A stretch of DNA of 64,000 bases from Anaerobium acetethylicum (GTDB lineage: Bacteria; Bacillota; Clostridia; Lachnospirales; Lachnospiraceae): contig NZ_FMKA01000018.1 in NCBI RefSeq assembly GCF_900096945.1, forward strand, positions 1 through 64,000, written 5' to 3'. Position 1 is the first letter of the stretch. Each line of letters starts with the position of its first letter. Made by a program: the position numbers and the translations under genes. This document shows positions 25,048 to 35,005 of the stretch, piece by piece. The notes under the pieces are model-generated. The model was not told the origin of the DNA. It did not search any database and worked only from the letters and a program-made list of their open reading frames with translations.

Positions 25048-26535
25048 TTGAATATCATTGTTTCAAAATTGAAAGAAGTTGCATTTTCGGTACTGCCAAT
25101 TACGCTGATGGTAATCGGATTGAACCTGACACTGACTCCGCTGGAAGGGACACTGATCGCGAGATTCCTTATCGGGACCGCGGTAATTATTCTGGGACTT
25201 TCACTTTTCCTGTTTGGTGTGGAAATCAGTATCACCCAGATTGGAAATGAAATGGGTTCCGCAATTGCGAAATCCAACCAGCTGCCGATTGTGGTCGGGG
25301 CGGGCCTTGTGTTAGGATTCTTTATCTCGGTCGCGGAACCGGATCTGCATATCCTGGCCGGGCAGGTAGAGGCAATCACGTCTGGAACAGTTGCAAAGTT
25401 CGGTCTTGTGGCAGTGGTATCGGTTGGGATTGCTCTCCTGATTGCAGGTGGTCTTGTCAGGATCGTGTATAATATCCCACTCTATAAGGTGCTTACAGTG
25501 CTGTATGGCATTATTTTTATTCTGGGTGTCTTCACGTCCCGCGAATTTCTGGCTATATCCTTTGATGCATCGGGAGCAACGACGGGAGCATTGACGGTCC
25601 CCTTTATTCTGGCGCTGGCAGCGGGTGCAGCCGAACTTAAGAAAGACAGCAAGGCTTCAGAAAAGGACAGTTTCGGACTGGTGGGCATTGCTTCGGTTGG
25701 AGCCATCATGGCTGTTATGGTCATGAGCCTTGCGTTTCGAAATGAAGAAATAACAGGAAAGCTGGAGTATGAGGAAGTTGTTACTAACTCTATTGCAGGG
25801 CATTACCTGCAAAAACTGCCGGTAATAGCTGGCGAGGTTTTGATCGCCCTGCTGCCAATACTGCTCATTTTTGCGGTATTTCAGATTGCTTCCCTCAAGC
25901 TTCCGGGCAAAATAATAAAAAGGATACTTTTTGGGATTCTTTTAACGTATGCGGGGCTTGTTCTCTTTCTGACCGGAGTCAATGCAGGCTTCATGGATGT
26001 GGGCACCATGGTCGGATACAGACTCGCATCCCTGGAAAATAAGGCTTATCTGGTGGTGGCAGGATTTCTGATGGGTTTCGTCACGATACTGGCAGAGCCG
26101 GCAGTGCATATACTGACGCGCCAGATCGAGGACGTCACCAGTGGATATATCCGTAAAAAAGCAGTTCTGTCAGCCCTTTCCATCGGAATCGGAAGTGCAA
26201 TCGCGCTTTCCATGGTAAGGATTCTGATTCCGGGAGTACAGCTGGCCCATTTCCTTGTTCCGGGCTATATACTGGCAATTACATTGACGTTTCTGGCACC
26301 AAAGATTTTTGTGGGAATCGCCTTTGATGCAGGAGGAGTCGCCTCTGGTCCAATGACAGCTACATTCATCCTGGCCTTTGCACACGGGGCCGCCGATGCG
26401 ACAGAAGGTGCGGATATTGTGGCAGATGGATTCGGACTGATTGCGATGGTTGCTCTGATGCCGCTGATAACCCTTCAGGTTCTGGGGCTGATTTTTAAAA
26501 TGAAGTCGAAAAAAAGGGGGAATGGAAGATCATGA
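25048..26535 (+). CDS. DUF1538-family membrane protein
   Basis: About 495 residues with roughly twelve hydrophobic segments in two homologous halves. Each half has an AEP-x2-HIL motif (VAEPDLHILAGQVEAITSG and LAEPAVHILTRQIEDVTSG) and a DA-x-G glycine-rich stretch (FDASGATTGALTVPFILA and FDAGGVASGPMTATFILA). This marks a transporter-like internal duplication. The substrate is unknown. I prefer a TTG start at 25048, with AAGGGGTGGG 7 nt upstream; a GTG at 25036 sits too close to the binding site. It is coupled by an ATGA overlap to a P-II-like gene, which suggests regulation by ligand or nitrogen state. Confidence 0.82.
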   Translation: MNIIVSKLKEVAFSVLPITLMVIGLNLTLTPLEGTLIARFLIGTAVIILGLSLFLFGVEISITQIGNEMGSAIAKSNQLPIVVGAGLVLGFFISVAEPDLHILAGQVEAITSGTVAKFGLVAVVSVGIALLIAGGLVRIVYNIPLYKVLTVLYGIIFILGVFTSREFLAISFDASGATTGALTVPFILALAAGAAELKKDSKASEKDSFGLVGIASVGAIMAVMVMSLAFRNEEITGKLEYEEVVTNSIAGHYLQKLPVIAGEVLIALLPILLIFAVFQIASLKLPGKIIKRILFGILLTYAGLVLFLTGVNAGFMDVGTMVGYRLASLENKAYLVVAGFLMGFVTILAEPAVHILTRQIEDVTSGYIRKKAVLSALSIGIGSAIALSMVRILIPGVQLAHFLVPGYILAITLTFLAPKIFVGIAFDAGGVASGPMTATFILAFAHGAADATEGADIVADGFGLIAMVALMPLITLQVLGLIFKMKSKKRGNGRS

Positions 26536-27194
26536 AGAATAATCCGGGAAAACCCGCATTTGAAATGATATACATCATAGCCGAAGACGGAAAGGCAAGC
26601 GAGATACTCCATAGCGCAAAAAGGCATGGAATTAAAGGGGGAACTGTCTTTTTGGGGCAGGGAACGGTTGACAGCCCGTTTTTAAGGCTGTTTTCGATAT
26701 GCAGCATCAGGAAGGAAGTTATTTTGATGGGGACCGATGCGGAAACTGCCGGAAGTGCTTTAGAAGCGCTGAACAAGGAGTTTGGATTCGAACGGTCGGG
26801 AAAAGGAATTGCATTTACCATACCCGTGGGCAGCATATGGGGAGCCAGATGCTACAAATGTGAAGGAATAGGAAGAAGCGGAGGTGCGGATCAGACTATG
26901 TATCAGGCGATAACGGTGATTGTGGATAAGGGTAAGGCGGAGCAGGTAATTGAGGCCGCCGAAAAAGCTGGTTCTAATGGAGGGCTGATCTTAAATGCAA
27001 GAGGATCAGGAATTCATGAGACAAGCAGGATTTTCGCTATGGATATAGAGCCGGAGAAGGAGGTCGTGATGCTGCTTTCAGAGAATGAAAAAGCAGAAGC
27101 GATTGTGGAAAGCATCAGGAAGGACCTGAAACTGGATGAGCCCGGAACAGGAATCATATTTACCCAGAACGTGAACCGGATGTATGGGGTGTAA
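26532..27194 (+). CDS. Tandem P-II-like regulatory protein
   Basis: A 220-residue cytoplasmic protein made of two related domains of about 100 residues. Each begins with a beta strand then alpha helix of P-II type (EMIYIIAEDGKASEILHSAK and AITVIVDKGKAEQVIEAAEK), continues with a GG-containing loop (GIKGGTVFLGQG and GSNGGLILNARG) and ends in a ferredoxin-like half. It resembles GlnB-like proteins that bind nucleotides and contact membrane transporters. The ATG overlaps the stop of the DUF1538 gene, so the two are one transcription unit and probably partners. Confidence 0.75.
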   Translation: MKNNPGKPAFEMIYIIAEDGKASEILHSAKRHGIKGGTVFLGQGTVDSPFLRLFSICSIRKEVILMGTDAETAGSALEALNKEFGFERSGKGIAFTIPVGSIWGARCYKCEGIGRSGGADQTMYQAITVIVDKGKAEQVIEAAEKAGSNGGLILNARGSGIHETSRIFAMDIEPEKEVVMLLSENEKAEAIVESIRKDLKLDEPGTGIIFTQNVNRMYGV

Positions 27195-27207
27195 AAAAAG
27201 GAAAAAA

Positions 27208-27249
27208 GGTACCAGGTACTGTGAACTTGTGTTCACAGTACCTGGTACC
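27208..27249. terminator. GGTACC palindrome (core ACTGTGAAC) after the P-II-like gene
   Basis: Perfect 19-nt arms around TTGT, with an A-run before and TTTTT after, 13 bp past the stop codon. Confidence 0.92.
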
Positions 27250-27610
27250 TTTTTGGCGGTCGTTGGATGATATTTGCATAAATGAATTATGTAAATCAAA
27301 AAACCATACGAAACCCACAAACAGGACATATCAATTTTGATACAGACATTAAAAAATGAAACAAAAATGATAAAAAAAGCGTCAAATACGTTTGGGTTTT
27401 ATGCAGAATGTGAAAAGAATGGAACCAGAATAGAATTGTGAAACATTATGGAAATCTGTAAAACACAGTAAAATCAACGGTTCATAGCCAGTATCATTTC
27501 TGATAACGTATATCAATTGTAATGATATACAATAAAATGGTTAAGAAATATAATTATTCCATACTAAATTATTTTAGTAATAACTAAACTAGTTATGGAG
27601 GAGAAGTAAA
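27250..27610 (+). promoter_or_regulatory. Control region of the rhamnogalacturonan wall enzyme gene
   Basis: A 361-bp AT-rich leader with no ORF. Visible signals are the inverted repeat GTATATCA (27508-27515) / TGATATAC (27523-27530), a second palindrome TACTAAA (27562-27568) / TTTAGTA (27573-27579), and a small TAACTA-AAC-TAGTTA stem (27581-27595) abutting the ribosome binding site. TATAAT (27549-27554) may be the -10. The inverted repeats are candidate regulator sites. Confidence 0.45.
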
Positions 27611-30600
27611 ATGAAAAAGGGATCTAAAAAAAGAGCTTTTGCATGGCTTCTTGCTTTATCTTTATCAGCAGGAAATCTCACAGGTTATTCAATGCCGGTT
27701 TATGCGGAAGCTGGCGGTACGATCAATGATTATGCTGCATATGTATCTGATGAAACGGTAGCGGACTTCAGGTTCGGTACGGACATTACAAAAGCTTCTG
27801 TTTATGACAGTGCGAAAGGCTACGGATTCAGCGATGTTTCTTATCCGAATGCGGCTGAAGGCTGGATCAGCAACGTGTACAATCCAAGAAAAGCGGTGGT
27901 TACAGAATCTTCTTCAGGATTCGTATCTGATGCGGCCGGGGCGCTCGCAATCGGAAGCAAGGTGTGGACAGAAACCGAAAGCACCGGCTATGGCGTTTAT
28001 ACCTATGAAAATACATCGACTTTTGACATGGGTCTGAGCAATGCAGACTATGAGGTGACGGTTACGTTTGTAAATCCTACAAGCGCTGCCTATACAGCAT
28101 ATGTTGAGACAGAAGACATTACCAAGGCATCAGGAATCGTAGTGGCTCCGGGAGCATCGGTGGAATCCAAGGTGACGGCATGTCTGTTGGACGGAAAGCT
28201 GAATGTGAAATTCCTTGCAGCAGGATCCGCAACCTCAGAGAGCGCAGCAGCCATGGGGACCGTCTATGTAAGCGGTCTGAAGGTAGTGCGCAAGGCAACC
28301 AATGCAGCAGGCACAAAACCGACTGTATTTATTGCATCCGACTCGACGGTGCAGACCTATGATGCGTCCTATTATCCGCAGACAGGCTGGGGACAGACGC
28401 TTTACAACTTCTTCGGTGCGTTTACAGGCGAATCGGAATGTGAAGACTGCACCTACTCACAGGCACAGACCTATGAGACGGAAAATGTGATCATAGAAAA
28501 CAGGGCTATCGGAGGAAGAAGCTCAAAATCGTTTATAGAGGAAGGAAAGCTGGATGACCTTTTAGAGGATGTGAAGCCGGGAGACTATCTTCTTGTTCAG
28601 TGGGGACATAACGATGCCACCTATTCAAGGCCTAACAGATATGTATCCTCTGCAGATTTTGCAACCTACATCCAGTACTATATAGACGGATGCAGGCAGA
28701 GAGGAGCAACCTGCGTGCTGGTGACTCCTGTTGCCAGATACAGCTATAATGCGGACGGCACCTTCAACAGCAATTTTGAAGCGTACCGCCAGGTCATGCT
28801 TTCCATGGGCGCTGCCCAGAATGTTCCTGTTCTGGATCTGACAGCAGCTTCCATAGAGCTTTGCGAATCTTTCGGCATAGAGGGAAGCAAGTCGCTGTTC
28901 CTTCAGCTGGCAGCCGGGGATTACACAGGATACTATGAAAAAGGCGTTGCGGATGCGACCCATCTCCAGTACTACGGCGCCTATAAATTTGCCCAGTGCG
29001 TTGCGCAGCTCATTAAGGATTATGCAGTGGATGCGCAGCTTGACGGGTTAAGGACAATGGTCGAGCTGAATGCACCGGCTTCTGCTCCGGCAAAAATCGC
29101 AGGACTGAATACGACAACGGTGGGAGCATCCAGCGTTTCCTTAAACTGGAACCCATCGGAAGGTGCGGAACTCTACTATATCTACAGGGCAGAGCTTGCA
29201 GCAGGCCAGACGGCTGCTGATGTTGATTTTTCGGCGGCAAATAAATATTCCGTCAGCTCCCTGGCAAAATATACGGATTCCAAATGTGAAAGCGGAAAAA
29301 CGTACGTATATGCCATAAAGGGATTCAATGAATTCGGGCTTTCCGAGGAATCGGACAAGCTTGCAGTTACAACAAAATCATCCAAGTACAAATATGATTT
29401 CTGCCAGACGGCTTCCAATCCGACAATGCCAGGATGGAACCAGGTTACCTGCACACAGGCATATACGGCAGAGGCAGGTTACGGATGGCTGAAAGCGCCG
29501 GGAAACGGCAGGAGCCGTGCAGGCAATACAAATGCGGCATCCAGCTTAATGGCAGATGACTTCTGTTTGGGAGCGGGAACCTTTGCGGTAGACCTTCCTA
29601 ACGGAGATTATGAAATTAAAATCTATGCGGGAGACCTGCTTGCGGGAACCAGCACGATCAAACCGTCCTATACGGCGGAAGGTGTTGCAATAGGAACCCT
29701 TTCCGTGAAGCAGTCCATAGCGACACTGACTGCCAAGGTGCGCGTAACGGACGGACAGCTTACCTTAGGTGTGGGCGGAACAAATGCCTATATCAATGGT
29801 ATGGAAATCACGCCGTTGCTTCTGGCACCGTCAAACCTTTCCTATTCGGAGCTTGATTTTACGGATACGAATGCCACATTCCTGATTAATTTCAACGGAA
29901 TTGACGAAGCGGTATCCTACAAGGTCTACCAGAAGGGAAGCACGGATACGGCCTATACGGCAGTCAAGACAATCGAAGCTGCAAAGGCTGACGAACTTGA
30001 TTCCCGTGCCATGATCGCTGACATTGGCGAGACTTTCGAATATTATGTTACAGCAGTCACAGGAGACGGAACCGAATCTGCGAGCAGCAACATCGTCAAG
30101 GTGACGACCCTGGATGAAAATGCAGCGCCTCCTGCAGCGCCGGAAAACCTGCACTGCATCAGCGCGGCAGAAGCAGACATCCAGATCGGGTGGGATGCAG
30201 TAGACGGCGGAGCATACTACAACATCTACCGTTCTGCAAAGGCGGAAGGCGATAAGGCATTTACAGGTTTTGTAAAGGCAGGAACTGCAAAGGGTACTTC
30301 CTTTACGGACACTTACTGGGACCTTGACACCAATATCCATTACTATTACAAGGTGGAAGCGGTAGGCAAAGGCGGACCGGGAGAAAAAACGGCAGCTCTT
30401 GAGACGCCGGTAACAGAGACACTTTCAGCACAGAAAGCAGAAAGTCTTTCAGACAGGGCACTGGTAGCAGTCGACCTTGCAGGAGACAAAGGCGCTGAAA
30501 TCAATGTAACAACAAAGGATGCAGAAGACAACGAGCTTACGAAAGGCGTTTATTTAAGCTGGAGGCTTTTTGAAAATGATCCTGAGGATGTTACATTCAC

Positions 30601-33600
30601 CGTTTACAGGAATGACCAGGTAATCGCTTCAGATATGACTGTCACAAACTGCGTCGATGAAGGCGGAGCGGCAGGAGATGTCTATAAAGTGGTCGGAAGT
30701 TCCGATGCAGGCCTTGGCCTTTCGGTAACGGCTACAGAAACCTGGGAAAACTACTATGCAGAATTCCAGCTTGTAAAACCGGAAGATCAGACAATGCCGG
30801 ATGCAAGCATCTGCACCTATACTGCAAACGACATGTCTGTGGGAGATCTGGACGGAGATGGAAAATACGAGCTTCTTGTAAAATGGATGCCGTCCAATTC
30901 ACAGGACAATTCCAAGGGCGGATATACAGGAACAACCATAATTGACGCTTATGACATCAATGGGGCGACAGGAGCGGCAGAACTGCTGTGGAGAATCGAC
31001 CTGGGAGTCAATATCCGTTCAGGCGCTCATTACACACAGTTCCAGGTATGGGATTTTGACGGCGACGGAAAAGCAGAACTGATGTGCAAGACTGCAGACG
31101 GCAGCACGACCTACCAGAACGCAGGAGGAAGCCTGACTGAAACAGGACATGTGGGAGCATGCAGCGCTTCGGCACTTCCGGTAAACGTGGTAAGTACTGC
31201 AAACGACTACAGGATTTCAACAGGATATGTATTATCGGGACCTGAATACCTGACGGTATTTGACGGCGAAACAGGAAAAATACTGGATACAGCAGCATAT
31301 GTTCCAGAGCGCGGATCAGTTTCCGCATGGGGAGACGCATACGGAAACCGTGTGGACAGATTCCTTTCAGCAGTCGCTTATACGGACGGCGAAACGCCAA
31401 GCGCAGTATTCTGCAGAGGATACTACTCAAGAATGTGCCTGACTTCCTATAAATTCGTTGACACAAATGCCGACGGAAAAGGAGACAAGCTTCAGGTTGA
31501 ATGGAAGTTTGATACAAACGACTATCCGGAAGAAGAATACGGACTGACAGAGGAACAGGGAAACCACGCAATCAACGTCCAGGATCTTGACGGGGATGGC
31601 AAGGATGAAATCATCTACGGCGGTGTCGTGGTTGACCATGACGGAGTCCTGAAATATACGACTGAACTCGGACACGGGGATGCGATGCATGTGTCAGACT
31701 GGATTCCATCAAATGACGGACTGGAAATCTTTTCAGTGCATGAGCATTCCAATGCGGCATACCAGGTAGAAGTCCATGATGCGGAAACCGGAAAGATCCT
31801 CGCAGGATACTTTACAGGCATAGATACAGGACGCGGTGTGATGGCGGACGTAAATCCATACTATGAAGGCGGAGAATTCTGGTCAAATGCAGCATGGAAC
31901 GGAACTGACGGAGGCATGTACACGGGCCTTTCGACTCTGGACAATATGATGAAAATTTCCGACAGCACGCCAAGCATAAACTTCAGCCTTTTCTGGGACG
32001 GAGACCTGCTGAGCGAACTGCAGGATCATACATTTAACCAGGCAGCCTATGTGCCGGTCAGCACCAATATCACAAACTGGAACTTCGAGACAGGAGAATC
32101 AGAAATCCTGCTGGAGAGCACTGAAATCTTTACGAGCAACGGAACAAAAGGAAACATGGGACTTGTAGCAGATGTTTTAGGCGACTGGAGAGAAGAAATC
32201 ATCGCAAGAACATCAGCAGATGCCAGCAAGATCAGAATCTATACTTCAACAATTGAAACAGACTACAGCATTCCGTGCCTGATGGAAGATCATGCATACA
32301 GATTAGGCGTGGCATGGCAGAATGTCGGATACAACCAGCCGACAAACTTAAGCTATCTCCTGTCGGAAGGACTTGTGACTGCAAAACTGTCTGTTGCAGC
32401 AACAGAAGGAAACCTTGTGGAACTCAGCTTCACCAAGGCATCGGACGGAACATACGGCAACGAAATCGAAGCATATGAGATCTACCGCGCGGAAGGCGAC
32501 GGAGACTACAGCCTGATTGATAGTGTGGCAGTGGATGAACTGACGGAAGCGGAGGCCGGATATGTATACAGAGATATTACGGCAGAGCCTCTCACGGATT
32601 ATTCTTACATGGTGGCGCCAGTAGTAGCCGGAAAGACCTCTTATGTGTCAAATGCAGTAAACGCATCAACAACGGAAGGAATCAAATCCGTGGGCGAAGC
32701 GGCAGATGCAGAAGATATTATTGAAGACACAGTGCTTGCGGAAGGAAAATCACTTGCAGACCTGTTCCAGAAGACTGTGGACATCGTGAATTCAGCAGAT
32801 GAAACAGTGGCCATGGAGATCGACTGGAATACGGATACGATCAATTTGTCTGAACCAGGAACCTATGAAGTATGCGGATACATCGCCGGATATTATATCC
32901 CGGTAAAAGCATCCATAACCGTAAAGGCAAACGAGATTACGGGATACGAATTTGATGGATATGCGAAAGCAGACGGAGAAGGCGCAGAGTATACGGTAAT
33001 CGTCGAGAAACCTTCGAAACTCCTTACACTTCCTGAAAAAGCGGTATTCAGCTTCCTGAACGGAAACAAAGAAGAAACTCAGGTTGTCTGGGATGCTTCG
33101 GCATTGAAGATCACGAAAAAAGGAACCTACACGATTACAGGCCAGACGGCAGCCCTTGCTGAGTCGGATGGAAAATTCGGCACACAGGCAGTCAGCATCC
33201 AGGTCATCGTCCAGAATGATGAACCAGGTAGTGCGGATGGCGGCAACAATAACAATAATAACAACAACGGTAGTGTAACCAGGGATGCTGTGCTTCAGAT
33301 ACTGGAAACAGCGAAGAAGGATGGGACGGCAGTGATTTCTACCGGCAACGCAGTCAAAATGACAGTGGAAGCCCTGAAAACTGCAGCTGCGAAAAACCTG
33401 GCAGTCATCATCGACACACCAGACTACACCTGGAAGTTCAGCAGCATCAAAAACACTGCTGATGAACTCACGACGACAGCCCTTGAGGTGTTCGGGGGTG
33501 AGGGAGACATCATCTCAAAACACCTTGGAAAAACATACAAGGGAATCCAGGTGAACTTCGCCTACTCGGGTAACCTTCCGGGAACTGCAGAGGTGACAAT

Positions 33601-33901
33601 CAAGAATGCTGCAGGAAAACTTCCGGCTGGAACAAAATCCGTGTTTGTATACTACTACAATCCGGCTACGAAGCTGTTTGAACTTCTTGACACAAAAGGA
33701 ACGGTAAATCAGAACGGAAGCGTTACCTTTCAGATTACCCACTGTTCAGAATACGTATTGTCTGCAGTACAGCTTGATGACTCGCTGGTTGCAGGAGCAG
33801 CAAACCCGGCAACGGGAGACCATGCGCCTATAGCTCCGTTTGCCGGAGCTGGAATCGCAGCACTGTGTGCGGCGGCCTTGATGGCGGTAAGAAAGAAATA
33901 G
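27611..33901 (+). CDS. Wall-anchored rhamnogalacturonan acetylesterase / rhamnogalacturonan lyase
   Basis: A 2096-residue secreted enzyme. It has a signal peptide (1 to about 33), an SGNH acetylesterase of CE12 type (about 236-475; IASDSTVQ, AIGGRSSK, QWGHND, DATHLQ), then fibronectin-III and carbohydrate-binding-like modules (about 490-935). The PL11 rhamnogalacturonan lyase spans about 941-1585, with several calcium-type motifs (DLDGDGKYE, DFDGDGKAE, DLDGDGKDE). Another FN3, Ig-like modules, a poly-Asn linker near 1880 and a C-terminal NPATGD sortase motif with hydrophobic stretch and RKK tail follow. It would deacetylate and cut the pectin backbone at the cell surface. GGAGGAG precedes the ATG. 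Catalytic modules fused in one chain are notable. Confidence 0.88.
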   Translation: MKKGSKKRAFAWLLALSLSAGNLTGYSMPVYAEAGGTINDYAAYVSDETVADFRFGTDITKASVYDSAKGYGFSDVSYPNAAEGWISNVYNPRKAVVTESSSGFVSDAAGALAIGSKVWTETESTGYGVYTYENTSTFDMGLSNADYEVTVTFVNPTSAAYTAYVETEDITKASGIVVAPGASVESKVTACLLDGKLNVKFLAAGSATSESAAAMGTVYVSGLKVVRKATNAAGTKPTVFIASDSTVQTYDASYYPQTGWGQTLYNFFGAFTGESECEDCTYSQAQTYETENVIIENRAIGGRSSKSFIEEGKLDDLLEDVKPGDYLLVQWGHNDATYSRPNRYVSSADFATYIQYYIDGCRQRGATCVLVTPVARYSYNADGTFNSNFEAYRQVMLSMGAAQNVPVLDLTAASIELCESFGIEGSKSLFLQLAAGDYTGYYEKGVADATHLQYYGAYKFAQCVAQLIKDYAVDAQLDGLRTMVELNAPASAPAKIAGLNTTTVGASSVSLNWNPSEGAELYYIYRAELAAGQTAADVDFSAANKYSVSSLAKYTDSKCESGKTYVYAIKGFNEFGLSEESDKLAVTTKSSKYKYDFCQTASNPTMPGWNQVTCTQAYTAEAGYGWLKAPGNGRSRAGNTNAASSLMADDFCLGAGTFAVDLPNGDYEIKIYAGDLLAGTSTIKPSYTAEGVAIGTLSVKQSIATLTAKVRVTDGQLTLGVGGTNAYINGMEITPLLLAPSNLSYSELDFTDTNATFLINFNGIDEAVSYKVYQKGSTDTAYTAVKTIEAAKADELDSRAMIADIGETFEYYVTAVTGDGTESASSNIVKVTTLDENAAPPAAPENLHCISAAEADIQIGWDAVDGGAYYNIYRSAKAEGDKAFTGFVKAGTAKGTSFTDTYWDLDTNIHYYYKVEAVGKGGPGEKTAALETPVTETLSAQKAESLSDRALVAVDLAGDKGAEINVTTKDAEDNELTKGVYLSWRLFENDPEDVTFTVYRNDQVIASDMTVTNCVDEGGAAGDVYKVVGSSDAGLGLSVTATETWENYYAEFQLVKPEDQTMPDASICTYTANDMSVGDLDGDGKYELLVKWMPSNSQDNSKGGYTGTTIIDAYDINGATGAAELLWRIDLGVNIRSGAHYTQFQVWDFDGDGKAELMCKTADGSTTYQNAGGSLTETGHVGACSASALPVNVVSTANDYRISTGYVLSGPEYLTVFDGETGKILDTAAYVPERGSVSAWGDAYGNRVDRFLSAVAYTDGETPSAVFCRGYYSRMCLTSYKFVDTNADGKGDKLQVEWKFDTNDYPEEEYGLTEEQGNHAINVQDLDGDGKDEIIYGGVVVDHDGVLKYTTELGHGDAMHVSDWIPSNDGLEIFSVHEHSNAAYQVEVHDAETGKILAGYFTGIDTGRGVMADVNPYYEGGEFWSNAAWNGTDGGMYTGLSTLDNMMKISDSTPSINFSLFWDGDLLSELQDHTFNQAAYVPVSTNITNWNFETGESEILLESTEIFTSNGTKGNMGLVADVLGDWREEIIARTSADASKIRIYTSTIETDYSIPCLMEDHAYRLGVAWQNVGYNQPTNLSYLLSEGLVTAKLSVAATEGNLVELSFTKASDGTYGNEIEAYEIYRAEGDGDYSLIDSVAVDELTEAEAGYVYRDITAEPLTDYSYMVAPVVAGKTSYVSNAVNASTTEGIKSVGEAADAEDIIEDTVLAEGKSLADLFQKTVDIVNSADETVAMEIDWNTDTINLSEPGTYEVCGYIAGYYIPVKASITVKANEITGYEFDGYAKADGEGAEYTVIVEKPSKLLTLPEKAVFSFLNGNKEETQVVWDASALKITKKGTYTITGQTAALAESDGKFGTQAVSIQVIVQNDEPGSADGGNNNNNNNNGSVTRDAVLQILETAKKDGTAVISTGNAVKMTVEALKTAAAKNLAVIIDTPDYTWKFSSIKNTADELTTTALEVFGGEGDIISKHLGKTYKGIQVNFAYSGNLPGTAEVTIKNAAGKLPAGTKSVFVYYYNPATKLFELLDTKGTVNQNGSVTFQITHCSEYVLSAVQLDDSLVAGAANPATGDHAPIAPFAGAGIAALCAAALMAVRKK

Positions 33902-33911
33902 AACAAGAAAT

Positions 33912-33952
33912 GGTACCAGGTACTGTGAACGAAGTTCACAGTACCTGGTACC
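33912..33952. terminator. GGTACC palindrome (core ACTGTGAAC), bidirectional terminator
   Basis: A 41-bp perfect palindrome with 19-nt arms around GAA. Outer AAATGGTACC / GGTACCATTTTT extends the stem. It lies between the convergent wall enzyme and AraC genes. Confidence 0.93.
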
Positions 33953-33959
33953 ATTTTTG

Positions 33960-34784
33960 TTACAAATTATCTTTTCTGTAATCCCTGGGCGACATCTCAA
34001 ATACTTTTTTGAAAGCATCGCCGAAATAATTGCTGTTATTGAAGCCGCACCGGCTTGCAATGGCTGAAATGGACTCATCCGTCTCCAGCAGCAGGGTGCA
34101 GGCTTCCTTCAACCTCACATGATTCAGATATTCCTTGAATCCGAGTCCCGTAATTGCCTTGAATTTTTTGGAAAAATAGGTGGGTGTCAGATTCGCGATT
34201 CTGGCGGCATCTTCAAGTGATAAATCCTGATGTGAGTTTCGGGTAATATATTGTGCGGCAGCCTGAACTGCATTCTCTGTAGAACCGATGGGGATCGTAT
34301 CTTCCGTAACGGCTGTGGAGTCACGGAATAAGGTCAGCAGGAGTTCCTGAAAATAAAAATGGATAAGCAATTCGGAAGTTTCGGTTTTTATCTTTGACTC
34401 GGTCAACATTCTGGACAGGATGTCTTCAAAAGAGTTCCGGCAATCGGGATGGATGGAAAACTTTTGGGATTTTGGAAACTTATTTCCGGAGCGGGAAATT
34501 GTATGAAGCACAGAGGGTTCGATGTTATCCGGTTTGAAATATACAATGGAACGCATATGAAACCCTTTCTTTTCATAAGTGCTTTTATGATAATCCATTG
34601 CAGCAATCAGCAATGCTTCACCCTGGGTAAGATGCATGATGATATCATTCAGGAAAAAACTGCATTCGCCTTCCTGCATATAGTACAATTCAAAGCAAGG
34701 ATGAAAATGGTGGCAGACCTGTACATGAGATGAAGACCTCCTGCAACGGTCAATACTAAATGAATCATGAATCACGTCTCGCAT
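33960..34784 (-). CDS. AraC-family regulator (pectin locus)
   Basis: A 274-residue regulator. The N-terminal cupin-like sensory domain contains HFHPCFELYYMQEGECSFFL. The C-terminal pair of helix-turn-helix motifs reads SLEDAARIANLTPTYFSKKF and SISAIASRCGFNNSNYFGDA, ending in the family motif FEMSPRDYRK. GGAGG lies upstream of the ATG. It is divergent from the ABC transporter operon starting at 35006 and convergent with the lyase gene, so it probably switches on the pectin genes in response to a released sugar. Confidence 0.9.
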   Translation of the reverse strand: MRDVIHDSFSIDRCRRSSSHVQVCHHFHPCFELYYMQEGECSFFLNDIIMHLTQGEALLIAAMDYHKSTYEKKGFHMRSIVYFKPDNIEPSVLHTISRSGNKFPKSQKFSIHPDCRNSFEDILSRMLTESKIKTETSELLIHFYFQELLLTLFRDSTAVTEDTIPIGSTENAVQAAAQYITRNSHQDLSLEDAARIANLTPTYFSKKFKAITGLGFKEYLNHVRLKEACTLLLETDESISAIASRCGFNNSNYFGDAFKKVFEMSPRDYRKDNL

Positions 34785-35005
34785 AAAATACCTCCAATGG
34801 CTGAAGCTGATTACTTCTGATTACTATTTACCCATATAGTAACACAAAAAAACTGTAATTTGAATCATAAATAGACATATAATTGGTGGAAAGAACGGAA
34901 TCGGACATGCTAAAATCAGTTCATAAGTTACAGAACAAATAAAAGAAACGCAAAGAAGATGGCAATAGTGCACAAATGATTTCATGAAAAAGGGAGAAGA
35001 AAATT
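34785..35005. promoter_or_regulatory. Divergent AraC / ABC transporter control region
   Basis: A 221-bp AT-rich gap. TATAAT (about 34877-34882) and TAAAAT (about 34911-34916) are candidate -10 elements for the transporter operon, but their -35 partners are poor, as expected for an activator-dependent promoter. Confidence 0.4.

Noticed and set aside
31008-31571. Minus-strand ORF in the rhamnogalacturonan lyase
   Set aside because: It is a shadow of the PL11 domain and has no start signal.
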